The notes under the pieces were generated by a model. It worked only from the letters and a program-made list of their open reading frames with translations, searched no databases and was not told the origin of the DNA. From Sistotremastrum niveocremeum HHB9708 (Eukaryota; Basidiomycota; Agaricomycetes; Sistotremastrales; Sistotremastraceae): a stretch of DNA of 64,000 nt. Position numbers and translations under genes: made by a program. Shown here piece after piece: positions 11,158-23,250 of this stretch. Positions within the stretch are counted from its first letter, which is position 1. Every line of letters starts with the position of its first letter. The DNA lies in assembly GCA_001630475.1 (NCBI GenBank), contig KV419421.1, forward strand, positions 381,432 to 445,431, in the 5' to 3' direction.

Positions 11158-13542
11158 TTAACTCCAGACGTCAAGCATCAACCTCGATCGTTCTTTAAGC
11201 ACTTTCAACTCCTGTGCTCCCTCCACTTCTGCAGATCCCCCCTTGGCCTCACCAAGCATTGCCGCCAACTTATCCTCCACAGCCTTACTCATATTCTTTG
11301 CATCCCCACAAATATAGACATACCCTTTCAAATTCAATATCGCATTCGAGATATGCTCCCGATCCTCCCATAGCAGATCTTGAACGTAGATCTTGCTCCC
11401 GTCCGGTTTGTAGGGTGGCTCGCGGGAGAATGCGATGTGCATTGCGAATTTGTCACCCAGCTCTTCTGAGTAGGTAGGCCATTCGTCTTTGTAGAGGAAA
11501 TCTTCGTCGGAGCGGCGACAGCCATAGAAGAGGGACATTTTACCCCAGTCTTTGAGAGCGTCGGGGCCGTTCTTGTCCTTTGCGCGACGAGCGAGTGCGA
11601 GGCGCTCTTGGACGAAGCCACGGAATGGAGCAACACCCTATAAATATATGCTAAGTAAAGATTAAGCACGACAGAGACGGACGTACAGTTCCTGGGCCGA
11701 TCATGATGATTGGACTCTTGGGGTTCGTAGGCAGACGGAATGTGGAGCGACGAACGTGAATAGGGACCTTGTAAATGGTCTCTTGGCGGTATGCACTACG
11801 GGGACCATCGATGGCGTAAGTAGGCAGAGAGACACTTGCAGGTACGGTTTCGCCTCCTTCAGTGACCAGAGGTGCAGTCTCTCCGTTCGCAGCGTATTTC
11901 AGGTTCAACAAGAAATTGGAACCAACGCCGAACACCCATTTACTAGGTGCAACGTCCGATGCGATAGATTGATACTTAAGAACGACAGCGGTGATGTGGA
12001 TAGAGTTAGGGTGCAATTTAGGTGATGAAGAGATTGAGAAATAACGAGGTTGCAAACGAGGGATCGCAGAGACAATGATGTCGAAAGGGATTTTCCAAGG
12101 AGTGGTATTTTCCGGGGTAGGAATGGCGTGCAGGTCGTTTCCGGCGGCCAGCTGGAGAACTTCTCCGAGCTTCAGACATCCATTGGCAATTACGTTGTGG
12201 TATTCTTCCTTGTCGGTGTTGAGACGTTTCAATACCGCCTCTGCAGCCTCATTGGGGGCAAATTTGGAGAATGTCCCAAGGATCTGACGACCAGCGACAG
12301 CGCTGATATCGATATAGTGACGGAGGACCGTAGCGTACGTGGAAGGGACGGGGAATGGAACCTTCGCGAGCGCAGGATCGAGGGACTCAATGCCGATGAC
12401 GGTGTCCCGCTTCTCAGCTAATCCAAGGGCACAGAGGAGACGCTCAACCTCGACGTCAGGATTAGATGGCCAAACGCCGACATGGTCACCATGTTGATAC
12501 ATGACTCCAGAGCCTTCAATGTTCAATTCCATATGAACACAATTACGCTCCTTTCCGATGACAAACAATTCGCGAGAGTGCGTGATGGGCGCAGGATAGG
12601 GGTTTTTGGCGTCGTGGATGCCTTTGGTGCGGGTGAGAGCGCGGGCAGAGAGTTCGCCCAGGTAAACCTTTTCCTGAGGGTGGGATGCGAGCTCCGTGAC
12701 TGAGAAATCGGGAGTATCGCCGCCTGAGCCCTCTTCCACATTGAGAGCCTGAGAGAAAGCCTCCCACATGCCGTCTTTCCACTCTAAATAATCCTCTTCC
12801 ATACTCTTGTCATCGTCTCCCTGGCCAACCGTACCGATGCGCTGGGCACCAGCCTTGGTAAGATGCTGATCAACATACTTTGAAATAACGTTATAGTGTT
12901 CATAAGTTTTGTTGCCGAGGCCGAAAACGATGTATTTGAGGCCGTCTAATTTGTGTTCACCGTTGGAGAAGGCGAACGAGTCGTCTTCCAAGTTCTGCAT
13001 AAGCTGAACTGCGTTGTCAGTGGGTTCGCCCTCGCCGTAAGTGGCCATGACAAAAACGGCGGCCGAATCTTCCGGGATCTGGTCAAGATTCTCAAAGTCG
13101 TATTCCTCTGGATCGCAAACGAGGGATGCAATGCCAAATCTAGATTTAGCCTCCTTTGCAATACGGATGGCATACTCCTCCGCGGTGCCCGTCTGAGAGC
13201 CGTAGAAGATGACAAGGCGCTTCTTCTATTTCCAAGAGCGCTGGGTCAGAAGCTGCGGAGAACACGCATGCAAAAATGGAAGAAACGTACGCCTTTCTTC
13301 ATTTTGGCGACGAAATCGCGGGGATCAGTGTCATCGTCGTGGGCCTGCTTTGATGAAGCAGCCACTGGGACTGTAGACTTCTTTGAAGCGGAGAAGATGG
13401 AGTCTTTGAAGACATAAAGAGTGGCAAGAAGGATGCCGATGCTCAGGATGGCAATGTCGGAAGTGGAGGCGAAGGCCATGAGGGAGGAAGAGGTCTCAGA
13501 GTCGGCGGTTGATTTGGGACTCTGGACGAAGCTTGAGGACAT
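11158..13542 (-). CDS. NCP1: NADPH-cytochrome P450 reductase
   Basis: Minus-strand exons 13291-13542, 11687-13225 and 11158-11637 close to 756 aa. Order of parts: a short N-terminal tail, one membrane anchor (SDIAILSIGILLATLYVF), FMN-binding flavodoxin (FYGSQTGTAEEYA, ATYGEGEPTDNA, FGLGNKTYEHYN), FAD/connecting region (RYFSISSS), and the NADPH-binding part (IGPGTGVAPFRGFVQERL, FYGCRRSDEDFLY, YVYICGDAKNMSK), ending in the family-typical C-terminus DVWS. It sits on the ER and passes electrons from NADPH through FAD and FMN to P450s, including Cyp51 in ergosterol synthesis. The GPGTG motif is assembled across intron 11638-11686. The start is the first Met of the anchor-containing exon. Confidence 0.95.
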
Positions 13543-14019
13543 GGTGGTACAGAATGAGTGAGGAAATGTTACCACTGAGATGAAGACTTACAGGTTTGGG
13601 GAAAACCAAGGAATCGGCCGATCGCCGGTTCCGAGCGCGACTCCTGTGGCTGTGTACACCTGCTTTGCTAGTACAATGCAGACACTACCAAGCTCGGCTT
13701 AGCCATTCTGTCCCTTGTCTGGTATAGCTTTCAATTTTGCGATGCCAGATTAAACGAGCATTGTTTTTTTTATCCAGGTGGCCGACTTTCCATTCTGGTT
13801 GAGTGCTACACCGAGTCTCTCCTTTCGTTTCATCTCCGAGTGTTGGACACTGCTTGTGATTCTGGTCGTCAAAAAAGTGATGGCGCCACACCGGTACCCT
13901 GTGCAAGTGTGTGATCTGCCTCACTTCGGCCCGCGCTCACTTGACCCAAACATGTCCACTCTCCCTGACAAAGATTTACTAGCATAATGAAGACCTAGAT
14001 CTATCCCTAGCTACCCTTC
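13543..14019. other. Intergenic region upstream of the P450 reductase
   Basis: 477 bp between the reductase start and the stop of the phosphodiesterase gene, both on the minus strand. It should hold the reductase promoter. No recognisable gene. Confidence 0.4.
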
Positions 14020-15339
14020 TCACGGCGTACCATACAAATCGTTAATCGCTAAAACCAGTGCGGTATGATGAGTGCTATATCCATCCACCTCGAGAATGTT
14101 TGGGTAAGTACTCTTCGAGCAGTTGTCAAACAAACTCTCGAACAGTTTCTCGTTCCCGAGCTCTGCCATCGATAAAAGACTGGTGTCGCGCATTTTAGCC
14201 CGGACGGCATCCGCTGCACTCATTTTGAGTGCCCATCCTGTCAGAAGATGGTTTGCATCAGGATTACTTCGCTTCTCCTTCATGAACCGGATCTGCTCCC
14301 AGGTCAGTACGAGAGAGTTATTCGTGCCTGAATACTTGGACACGAAAGGTAGTCGATGGACTTCGTAAAACCCACACGACGGGAAAGAGTCGAGCTTGAT
14401 CCCTGATGCAGCTCGTACGATCACAACAACCGCAGACTTGTTCCCCGAGATAAACTCGTTCAGCCTGAGCTTGGTCAAGTCTGCAGCCGTCGTGACGAAC
14501 CTATGATTCAGGTTCTTCAATTTGCCCAGCAGTTTATTCCACTCCTCCTGGTTCATCTCTCGATACCCTGCATCCGCGTTATATCCGTGCGAAACTTCAA
14601 GGATCACGAGTTCCTTGTATACTCCTGTGAACCAATTCACGCTGTCGATCACCTGGTCAATCGATTGACCGTTCCTGCCTTGCCAGCCCACCCCCGCAAC
14701 TTTGGTATTTCTGTAATGCCCCGTGTAAAGGACCTTGTTCCAGATGATAGGTCGTATATCAAGCCACCGCGATCCTCGTTCCAACTGCGTTGACACAGCA
14801 CAGTTCTGCGTCTGAGTATTGCATTCATTGGTGCCCACAGTCCCACTTCCAACACGACCCATGCCCGCATTGTGCGAGCCCGGAATGCAGATGTGTCGAA
14901 GGGTGCGAGGGCCAAGTTTGGCGAGATTATCATGCATCCAGCTCGTCGAGGGGTAGGTCGAGTTGAAATTATTTTCCGAGCCCGAGAGAACAAACTGTAT
15001 CTCTCCGTCTTGTTTCCAACCCAATGAAAAGGTATCCCATTGAGAATACCTATGGGTCGAAAGACCATTCAAGTATATCTGGAGTTGGAAGGACATATTG
15101 GCTCGTGCCTGGACCTGGAACCTGTATGAGGTTCCTGACAGCGTATACTCAGTCGTGCCGCTATCTTGGACCGCGTGGTCGAATACCCATTCGCCCCACT
15201 CAATACAGATGGAGACAGAGGATCCGGGAGCAATGGAGTGAGGGAAAGACCAGGAGTTCATTCGCCACGAAGTCTGAGAACTCCTCGTCCAGGTATATGG
15301 CGTGCCATTTGTCAGTCTGATAGCGCCGCTCTGGCCCAT
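14020..15339 (-). CDS. PI-PLC X-domain-like phosphodiesterase with N-terminal beta-sandwich-like region
   Basis: A single uninterrupted frame of 439 aa, unusual in this intron-rich neighbourhood. Residues 1-120 have alternating hydrophobic/Gly-rich strands (IRLTNGTPYTW, SIAPGSSVSICIEWGEW) that look like a small beta-sandwich, somewhat like an aegerolysin, but identity there is unproven. From residue about 135 comes a PLC-like phosphodiesterase domain: LRHICIPGSHNAGMG (first catalytic His near 156), RGSRWLDIRPIIW, YTGHYR (second His near 208) and ELVILEVSHGYN. There is no Y domain, C2 or PH domain, so it belongs with bacterial-type, single-domain PI-PLC-like proteins. No signal peptide is evident. 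Substrate is unknown; it could cleave phosphoinositides or GPI, or be non-catalytic. Confidence 0.82.
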   Translation of the reverse strand: MGQSGAIRLTNGTPYTWTRSSQTSWRMNSWSFPHSIAPGSSVSICIEWGEWVFDHAVQDSGTTEYTLSGTSYRFQVQARANMSFQLQIYLNGLSTHRYSQWDTFSLGWKQDGEIQFVLSGSENNFNSTYPSTSWMHDNLAKLGPRTLRHICIPGSHNAGMGRVGSGTVGTNECNTQTQNCAVSTQLERGSRWLDIRPIIWNKVLYTGHYRNTKVAGVGWQGRNGQSIDQVIDSVNWFTGVYKELVILEVSHGYNADAGYREMNQEEWNKLLGKLKNLNHRFVTTAADLTKLRLNEFISGNKSAVVVIVRAASGIKLDSFPSCGFYEVHRLPFVSKYSGTNNSLVLTWEQIRFMKEKRSNPDANHLLTGWALKMSAADAVRAKMRDTSLLSMAELGNEKLFESLFDNCSKSTYPNILEVDGYSTHHTALVLAINDLYGTP

Positions 15340-17185
15340 AGTTTGCTACGGTCGATGTTCTGTCAAAGAAGAAGTGCGGGAAAGAGAGGACCACGCACAA
15401 ATTTCGACAATAAAGGATGTACCTTTGACAGATGCTTCTTTGTTAGGTTGGCTAAGGAGGTCGTTCTGCATCCCTTATGAATGTCTCTGAATTACAGATA
15501 AGCCTGCCCCACCTTCTCTTGTTTCCCTCAGGAGAATGTCCTGAAGCTTCCATAATGATCCGCGACCAATGATAGTACTCAGACCAACACGGTGCCTAAT
15601 GTTAGGTTACCGATGGAAGAATTGCAGGCTACGTCTTTATCACAGTTCTCCACATACCCTGGAACGTGTTACTGCCGTCGTACCTATCTCTTCTCGTGAG
15701 CTTGAAAGGCTGGTTCGGTGAGCGGCGTTAGCTTCATCCCGAATGAATGAACCCCCGGATCCGTTAATACACCAAAGAAGCGATCGGCGAGTAAGCAAGT
15801 TGCCGAGTTGTGTACGCTTTGTGGGCTGGGGTTCATTTGGCAGCGCAAGATCTGAACGGCGAACTAAGATGAAGATGTTTGTTGAAATACACGAGTTGTG
15901 AGACGCTTACTGCGGGCGTATGATCGGTCCGAGGTAAGGGCATGGTTCTAGAAGTGACGGATCAAGTGTCGAGTGGTCTTACTCTTGGGTAAGGTACACA
16001 GTACCAGCAGTGCAGTCTTGGCAGGTTGGACGAGTTTAAGTATGCCACTTGGCAACAGGAAGCTTGTGTTTATGAGTGTGCAGCCGATGGGACCCTCGCG
16101 CTCGATAGAACCAGGTGATTCTACCAGAGGCAGCATACACTCACAATAATATAGACGGCCGGGGGGAAAATTGAGAGAATTCCTAATGTCCCGCTGGCGG
16201 ACAGTTCGGGCTGGTAAAGAGATTCAACTAGGGTTCGTATGTGAGCTGAAAAGTGCTGCTACGATCACCTTCAAGTACGAGATCAAATTGCTCAGATGAC
16301 GGGCCAATGGTCTAGCTGAATAAAAGCTCAGAACCCAGGACATTTCGTACCATGTTGTTTCGCCACTGGCTGACGGAAGAGACCAAAGTGATAAAATTTT
16401 GATCTTGATATAAGTCAATCTGTATCAAAACGTTCTCCACAACACTCCTGCTTAAACGGTCAATAAACAAACCACTATGGTCAGGACCGATGACAACTTA
16501 AACCTGAGTAGAAAGATCCGAAGCTCCGAGGACATTGGGGATAGTTTTTACGGGAGCCTGGGAACTCACAATAGCTGGTAGTTAACTCGATATCTGCGAG
16601 GCAGCGTAATAGCTCAAGTATAAAAGTAGAGCTCGATCGGCTGGTCTACTCGGGCTTCCAAACAGTTGGTGCGATACTCATGTCCTCAACTTGTCAGTCG
16701 ATCTCTCGGTGGATATTCATCGAATAATCTCGATGAGGTCAGAAGCCCCTCCATATTGCTACACCAGGATACGCAAATACGTTGCATGGTCAAGTCGCTC
16801 TTTTAGTTGGAGTAGCCATATGGAACGGGAAAAGGTGCCTAATGCGGCTACCAAAAGCGATACAAGAACGTCGCAAGAAATTTCCTTGATTGCGACATAC
16901 TCTCAAGAGCCGATAAACACTATATAGCGGCAAGTTCTCACATTGAAGACTATGAGTGAGACAGAGACTTTGGCCGATAACGGCAGAAGCAGTTGGTAGT
17001 CTCAGGCGAGTCCAAGGCAGAGTTGTCGCATGGAAGTCCGAATAAAGACGAATACCGGTAACATGAAGCGCAGCCACTCAAGTCATCGAGCTCAACTTCG
17101 CGTCATAAATGGCGTCGAAGGCGAGGAAATCGCACTCATCTATTGCTATCGGCTACCTGAGGCCACATCAAAATAGTCATCCAAA
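15340..17185. other. 1.8 kb region without a recognisable gene
   Basis: All frames are broken by stops and none shows a family motif. The left end is the promoter side of the phosphodiesterase gene. A TATAAAAG sits near 16620. It could contain a non-coding transcript or decayed sequence; nothing I can read decides this. Confidence 0.4.
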
Positions 17186-18718
17186 TCATGAAAATTCTAG
17201 AACATAGACATCACCGGTGATAAGGCTGGCAACAAGACGCGTTGAATTTTCGTCAAAAACTAAATGTTCAACGTCGTGAACTGGAAACGGCAACGGACCA
17301 GGACAAAGTGGAGAGGTATTTGAACGACCGTCGGTGTCATTCAATCTCATGAGTCGCATTTCCAACTCTTCTGACGCCATATTCTTCTCAATCCACACCC
17401 CTTTCTGTCCTGATGCACCGATGGTCACGGATAGACATGATTTATCCAATTGCAAGGAATAAGTGCGATGTTTTTTTACCTCCAATCCTGTGATATCGGA
17501 TGCAGAGATAGTATAGCGATGCGCCATATCTCGAGGGAATGCCGACATCGAAGGTAACCACATAAGCGGGATCGAGGAAGAGAAGGTGGGCGAAGATCGC
17601 AAGTGATTCGGATTGCCAACGTAAAGGGTCGGCCAAATTCCTTCTCTTTCGAGCCTCATTTCGCTCCGGGGTTGCGAAACAACCTCCTTGGGGCGAGGAA
17701 ACAGGGGAGGAACTGAGTACAGTTGAAGCAGGGTATACGAAGCCGTAGCGGAGAAGAGGAGGATACTGCCATCAAGGGCAAGGTTTTGAATCTTGGGCCC
17801 CATCTGCAACGAATGAGGATCATCAAAAGAAACAAGAGATCAGAAATACAGACATCATGTCTATCTAACATCACGTAAGACGATTCTCTGGTCTTCCGAT
17901 TTATGAAGAAAAGGCGGAAAAGAGGCATGCCAATCAGAAGACCGGACAAAATGTCTCCCGATAGTGCCATGGAGTAGACGGCTCCCCAAGATTCTTCCCC
18001 AAATAACAGAGGTTCGAGGGTTTTGACATGAGCGGCGTCAATCTCGTAGATGTAGAAGATCCTGATGTAATGATCAAAATACTGGCCGGAGATGAATGGT
18101 TTGGGCGTACTTTTGTGAGAGAGCTGGCAATCCGCTCGAGCCGACGACCATGATGACATTGTCATCTTCGACAACCTCTATCACCAGTTTCTCGGCCGGG
18201 ATACGAAAATGGGCAACAAGGACAGGCCGAGTTAGCAAGGATATATCCCATAATCTGACGGTGGTTCCCTTCGCGTTCGCCACAACGTCTTCGTAAAAAG
18301 TGATCAAGGAGAGACCATTGTGCAGAAGTCTCATATTCCGAACGAGCCTCTCGCCTTCAGACCGAAGTTGTGGCAATACTTGAACTGATCGCAGCCTCGG
18401 CGTATCACGCGCCCAATTCAAATCGACTTTCAGTGCATCTACAGCCATCCGCTGAAGCGCCGCAGTAGGATAAGATTTGGCAATCTCAGCCTCAAAAGGT
18501 CGAAAAATCTGGTAGAATCGAAGCCATACAAGGCGGACAGATCCCAGAATGTTCAGCGAGCGACACGTCTGATGTTCATTGGCAAAACTGAGCTGATCAG
18601 CTTGAAACAGTCTTCAAAGATAAGCGTTACAAGCCTTTTTGAGAGCAAGAACGTCGGAGACACGCAGATATTCCACAATGACGAGAAAGACATCTTCTGA
18701 GATGCTTTGCAGACTCAT
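17186..18718 (-). CDS. F-box protein with WD/beta-propeller-like C-terminus
   Basis: Minus-strand exons 18635-18718, 18111-18568, 17854-18061 and 17186-17803 close to 455 aa. The first exon encodes an F-box start (SISEDVFLVIVEYLRVSDVL) that continues after the first intron as ALKKTCRSLNILGSVRLVW, giving a full F-box of about 45 residues. Joining these needs a GC-AG intron at 18569-18634; no GT donor restores the frame. The rest has propeller-like blades: TTVRLWDISLLTRPVLVAHF, then SMALSGDILSGLL, then LVASLITGDVYVLEF. It is probably an SCF substrate receptor of a family expanded in agaricomycetes. It is divergent from VMA6 with 154 bp between starts. Confidence 0.72.
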
Positions 18719-18872
18719 CGTCCACTGACAACCTACACAACAATGCAGTCGCGTCTGAATTCCTGGAAAGGCGCTCACCAGGGCCTGGTGGTCTGCTTAC
18801 ATAAGCGGCGTCGACTCCGAAGACAACTGCGTCTCGCCGGCGGAACCTGCGCTGCTAGCTCCTCGTTCCACA

Positions 18873-20165
18873 ATGGAGGCATTATTCTTCAACGTGCGAG
18901 GTCCTTTGAGATCCAGGAAATGGTACTGATCACCCGTTTGATTCTCTAGGCCTCGACCGGATTCTTGGAGGGGATTGTCCGAGGGTATAAGACCGGTATT
19001 CTTACCCAGAGTCAATACACCAACTTGACGCAATGCGAGACGCTTGAAGGTGCGCCTCTCTACTATTTATCGCCGATAACTCATCAATAGATTTTGAAAG
19101 ACTTCCGGATGCAACTGTCTTCGACCGACTATGGAAATTTCCTCGCGAATGAGCCCCTACCCCTCTCAACATCCACTATCGCGGACAAAGCCACGCAAGT
19201 CCTCGTTGACCAATTCAATTATTTGCGCAGCAACGCAGTAGAGCCTCTGAGCAAATTCCTGGAATATATGACGTGGGTGGCCCTTATATCCTGCCGCTTC
19301 TGAAGCTTGAAAGTCGGCGCGCAGTTATGGATACATGATTGACAATGTCGTGTTGCTCATCACCGGTACTCTACACGAACGCGATACGCATGAACTTCTT
19401 GAGCGGTGTCACCCACTGGGCGTATTCGATACCATGCCGGCATTATGTGTCGCTACCAACGTAGAGGAACTCTATAGAAGCGTCCTTGTCGAAACTCCAC
19501 TTGGTAAATTCCTCCGCTGGGACCTGCATGCCGCCTACCCACACTCACCTTGGTATTTAGCACCTTACTTCCGTGATTGTATCTCGGCGTCTGACTTGGA
19601 CGATTTGAACATCGAAATTATCCGGAATACCGTGTACAAGGCATACTTGGAGGATTTCTATGCTTTTTGCTCTTCAGTCGGTGGCCCAACATCACAAGTG
19701 ATGCATTCCATATTATCCTTTGAAGCCGATAGGCGAACCATCAACATCACCATTAATTCGCTAAACACCGACCTTGCCAAAGAGCAGCGAGCCAAACTCT
19801 TTCCTGCTATTGGACGGCTATACCCAGCCGGCAACAATGCACTTGCAAAAGCAGATGATGTCGATACCGTGCGCCAAGTCTGCGAATACGTACCCGAGTA
19901 CCGGTCATTCCTCGATGCATCGTCGAACACCCAGAACGGCGATTCATACGGCGGAGATGGTTCGGCGGCAGCAGCACTCGAGGACAAGTTCTTTGCAGAA
20001 GAAGTGCGACTCAACAAAAACGCCTTCCTGCAGCAATTCCAGTATGGCGTCTTTTACAGCTACGTGAAGCTTAAAGAGCAAGAAATTCGAAGTATCACCT
20101 GGATCGCAGAGTGCATTGCGCAGAACGCGAAGGATAGAATTCACGACTATATTCCTATTTTCTAG
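18873..20165 (+). CDS. VMA6: V-type ATPase V0 subunit d
   Basis: Exons 18873-18893, 18950-19049, 19101-19272, 19325-19503 and 19561-20165 close to 358 aa, near the yeast length. Nearly the whole chain matches the family: [99 protein letters not shown] and the C-terminal [16 protein letters not shown]. The subunit couples the V1 stalk to the proteolipid ring in vacuolar/endosomal membranes. Intron 19504-19560 is 57 nt, stop-free and in frame; leaving it in would break [10 protein letters not shown] with 19 foreign residues. The first coding exon is only 21 nt. Confidence 0.95.
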
Positions 20166-20606
20166 TCATACTATATATCGAGTCGAACCGACCTGTGGAA
20201 TTAATGATGTAGCTTCAAGCCGATAGCTTGAATGGAAGCGAGCGCGTGTGCCTGATCGGTCGGCAACCTTTTCGCAATGCAAGTTCGAAGGTCCGGATAT
20301 TCCGGAATTCCACCTTCACTTCGCGACTTGATGCTTGATGGCGTGCTAATGGCTCTGTAATTCGTGGATATTCGTGTCATTTTTTCGATCCATGTGGCTT
20401 CCAACGGTTCTCTCACGCAAATCATCGAGCATTTCCAGGGCAGGAAATGTCGCAATCTGCTGTCGCTCTTGCGTCTACTCTCCGCCACATTTGCTTAAGG
20501 ATGGTTGGCTCAGTTCCCATGCGCTATCTATCGTCTCTGGGCTCCTTCTCTCCTGTTTCTGGCAGCCTTCAAGCCTTCTCTCATTAAGACCATTAATATT
20601 GGAATT
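20166..20606. other. Intergenic region, VMA6 3' end and MFS transporter promoter
   Basis: 440 bp between the VMA6 stop and the transporter ATG, both on the plus strand. No coding signal. Confidence 0.4.
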
Positions 20607-23032
20607 ATGAGCGAGAAAGTCGACAAAATCGCGAGTGAAGGGGCCATCTCCCCAACAGGCTCATCGCGCAATGCTTCGTTATACGAAGACTATGACACAC
20701 CGGAGGATCGTAGAATTATGCGCAAAGTGGATCGGCAGTAGGTAATTTATGTTGCAGTCTTACTTTACATTGATCATTCTCTTAGCTTGCTTCCAATCTT
20801 GACCCTGCTTTATCTTTTGAGCTTCTTGGACCGGTAAGCGCTTTACCATCTTATCATCAATCAACCCTAAACCTGTTTTTAGTACGAACATTGGGAACGC
20901 AAAGTATGTTGCTCGTCGTGTCTGCCGAGTATTGAGCCGAGTTGATGTCGAATCAATCGCTCTGCAGGCTATTAGGGCTTACAACTGTAAGTCACTTGCT
21001 CATGATCTATTGACATCTGACTCATATAGTCGTAGCAACTTCATGTTGTCGGTGTGGGTGTCGAATTGCCCATTACATCATCGCGTCTTTTCAAACCGGT
21101 TCTTGTCATGTTAGGCTAACTACAACCTTTCCCTGGCCATCTATTTCATCGCCTATGTGACTTTTGAGGTCCCCAGTAATGTGAGTGCGGATAAATTTTG
21201 CACTTCCTCATGCTCAATTGGCGCAGGTCATGTGAGATACTTCGTATCGAGGCGAAAGAGAACATCAGTTGACAGACATGCACAGCTTGAAACGATTTGA
21301 TCCGGCGAAATGGTTGCCCTCGTTGACCCTCGTGTGGGGCGTCGTCTCTGTGTGTCAGGGTGTTGTCAAGAATCAGGCAGGTCTGTTTGCCGTGCGATTC
21401 TGTGAGTGCCTTGGTGAAATTATACACGCTGAGCCTCAACGCTTTCTGCTCAGTCCTAGGGATGACTGAGGCTGGATTGTCAGTCTTGATGTGTCGTTGA
21501 GATTAACTCGTCGCTCAACTTGTATCAGGTTCCCTGGCGTTATTTTTCTCTTCTCTGTATACTATCGTCGCCGAGAACGTCACTGGAGAGTAGCAGTCTT
21601 TTTCGGAGGTACTTTCAGCTATTCATGTCCTGTCGACACTGCTGACTCCTTCAAAGGAGCCGCGCTGGCTGGAGCGTTCGGTGGCATTCTTGCGTTCGCC
21701 ATTGGAAAGATGGATGGAATCGGCGGACGACAAGGATGGGCATGGTATGTCTCAATCTCATGTAACCATGCTTGCCGCTTAGCTCAATCTTTATCCAGGA
21801 TTTTCATTTTAGAGGGTACGAGCTTCGTCTTCTTACTCGCGTCCTCCCTTTAACAGGCGATTTAGGTATCCTTACTATTGTCGTGTCTTTGGCTGCCTAC
21901 TGGATTGTCCCTACATGGTGTGTATCAGGCTCTCGATCAACGAGTGCGCAAATGCTCATATTTTGACAGGGCCCATAAGGCGAAATTCGTGCGTGTTCAA
22001 GACTGCTATGATTAGCCACAATGCTGAATCCGTCATCAGCTTACTGAGCCAGAAAGAGCTCGATTATTAGCTCGCCTGGCTGCCGATTCAGATGCTGGTT
22101 CTTATGAAACGTTTGAGTGGCGATATGTTCGCGAGGCCTTTGGCGATCACCTTGTTTGGGCGTATGCCTTTCTTTTCCACGGATTCGCGTGAGTATTCTT
22201 CCTTTTTATGTTGGCTGCGATGTTGAGAGTTCGTCCAGATTTGTCCTTTACTCTCTGAGTCTTTTCCTGGTATGATAACCTTCTCACAATATTGTATACC
22301 AGCTCATCGCTCTCCGTACTCAGCCCACGATCATTGCGAATCTTGGCTTTGTCACATGGAAAGCTCAGCTCATGACGGTACCTCCGAACACGGTTGCAGC
22401 ATTGTCGATTTGGGCTGCAGCATATGCGGCTTCAAGGTTCAAAAGAAGAGCTGTATTCATCATCCTTGCTGCTGCCGTGGCAATCATTGGATACATTATT
22501 CTCCTCGCTGCGAATCACGCCGGAGTGAGATACTTTGGTGTCCACCTCGCAGCAGCAGGCGTGTATACCGGTATTATTCCACGTTGATGATCCAGATGAC
22601 TAGCTCACATTTCCACAGGGAACGCGCTTTTGCTCAGTTGGCCAGGCGAGAATGTTGCTGGACAAACGAAACGAGCTGTAGCGGTCGCCATGCAAATCAC
22701 GATTGGCGACATCGGGGCCATCGCTGGTGTGTTTGATTCTCAGATCAGTGTTGATCACACTGTTTACGTTAGCCACAGGTGTTCTGATATATCGGCCCTC
22801 GTTTGCGGTTGATAATTATCGCAAACCCCACATCATTGCGATAGGATACGTCGTCTTTGGCGCACTATGTGCTTCTTATCTATGGTTTTGGATGGCACGA
22901 GAAAATAGACGCCGTGACGCTATTGAGTCAGAAGTAGCTGGTGGGGAGAAAGGTGATGCACGGGATCGTACTGAATCACGAGAAAATTTAGTTTCGAGTG
23001 ATCGAAATCTGAGGTATAGGTACCAAATCTAA
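20607..23032 (+). CDS. MFS transporter, anion:cation symporter (Dal5/Tna1-like) family
   Basis: Nineteen exons (20607-20737, 20786-20833, 20883-20903, 20968-20986, 21036-21053, 21115-21180, 21227-21231, 21286-21401, 21454-21478, 21529-21608, 21657-21744, 21799-21815, 21866-21917, 21970-21988, 22040-22188, 22239-22269, 22303-22570, 22619-22726, 22779-23032) close exactly to 504 aa. Family marks in order: RHLLPILTLLYLLSFLDR, TNIGNAK, YFIAYVTFEVPSNVILKRFD, GMTEAGLFPGV, GAFGGILAFAIGKMDGIGG, WAWIFILEG, and a second half with VAVAMQITIGDIGAI. Twelve membrane segments fit. Relatives import allantoate, nicotinate, pantothenate or other organic anions; the substrate here cannot be told. The exon structure is extreme, with seven coding exons of 25 nt or less, one of 5 nt. 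Confidence 0.88.
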
Positions 23033-23250
23033 TTCTTCTTCATGTACTTGTAGGGTAACTGACTTATTCATGCGATTAATCTTATCTGATCCCCTTTCTG
23101 TCTGATCAATACTGATACCAGCCCAAGCATGCAAATTTTGCAAAAGAGATCATGATCATCGGCGGCAAGCAGTGCCGAACCGCTTATCGTTGGGAAGCGG
23201 TTGTTTGTTCCTAATCAACAAATGATGTAACGCCCTGATACGTCAAGCCC

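Noticed and set aside
18605-18634. A 30-nt GT-AG intron in the F-box gene
   Set aside because: Too short for fungal splicing and it leaves about 12 extra residues inside the F-box; the 66-nt GC-AG intron gives a clean F-box.
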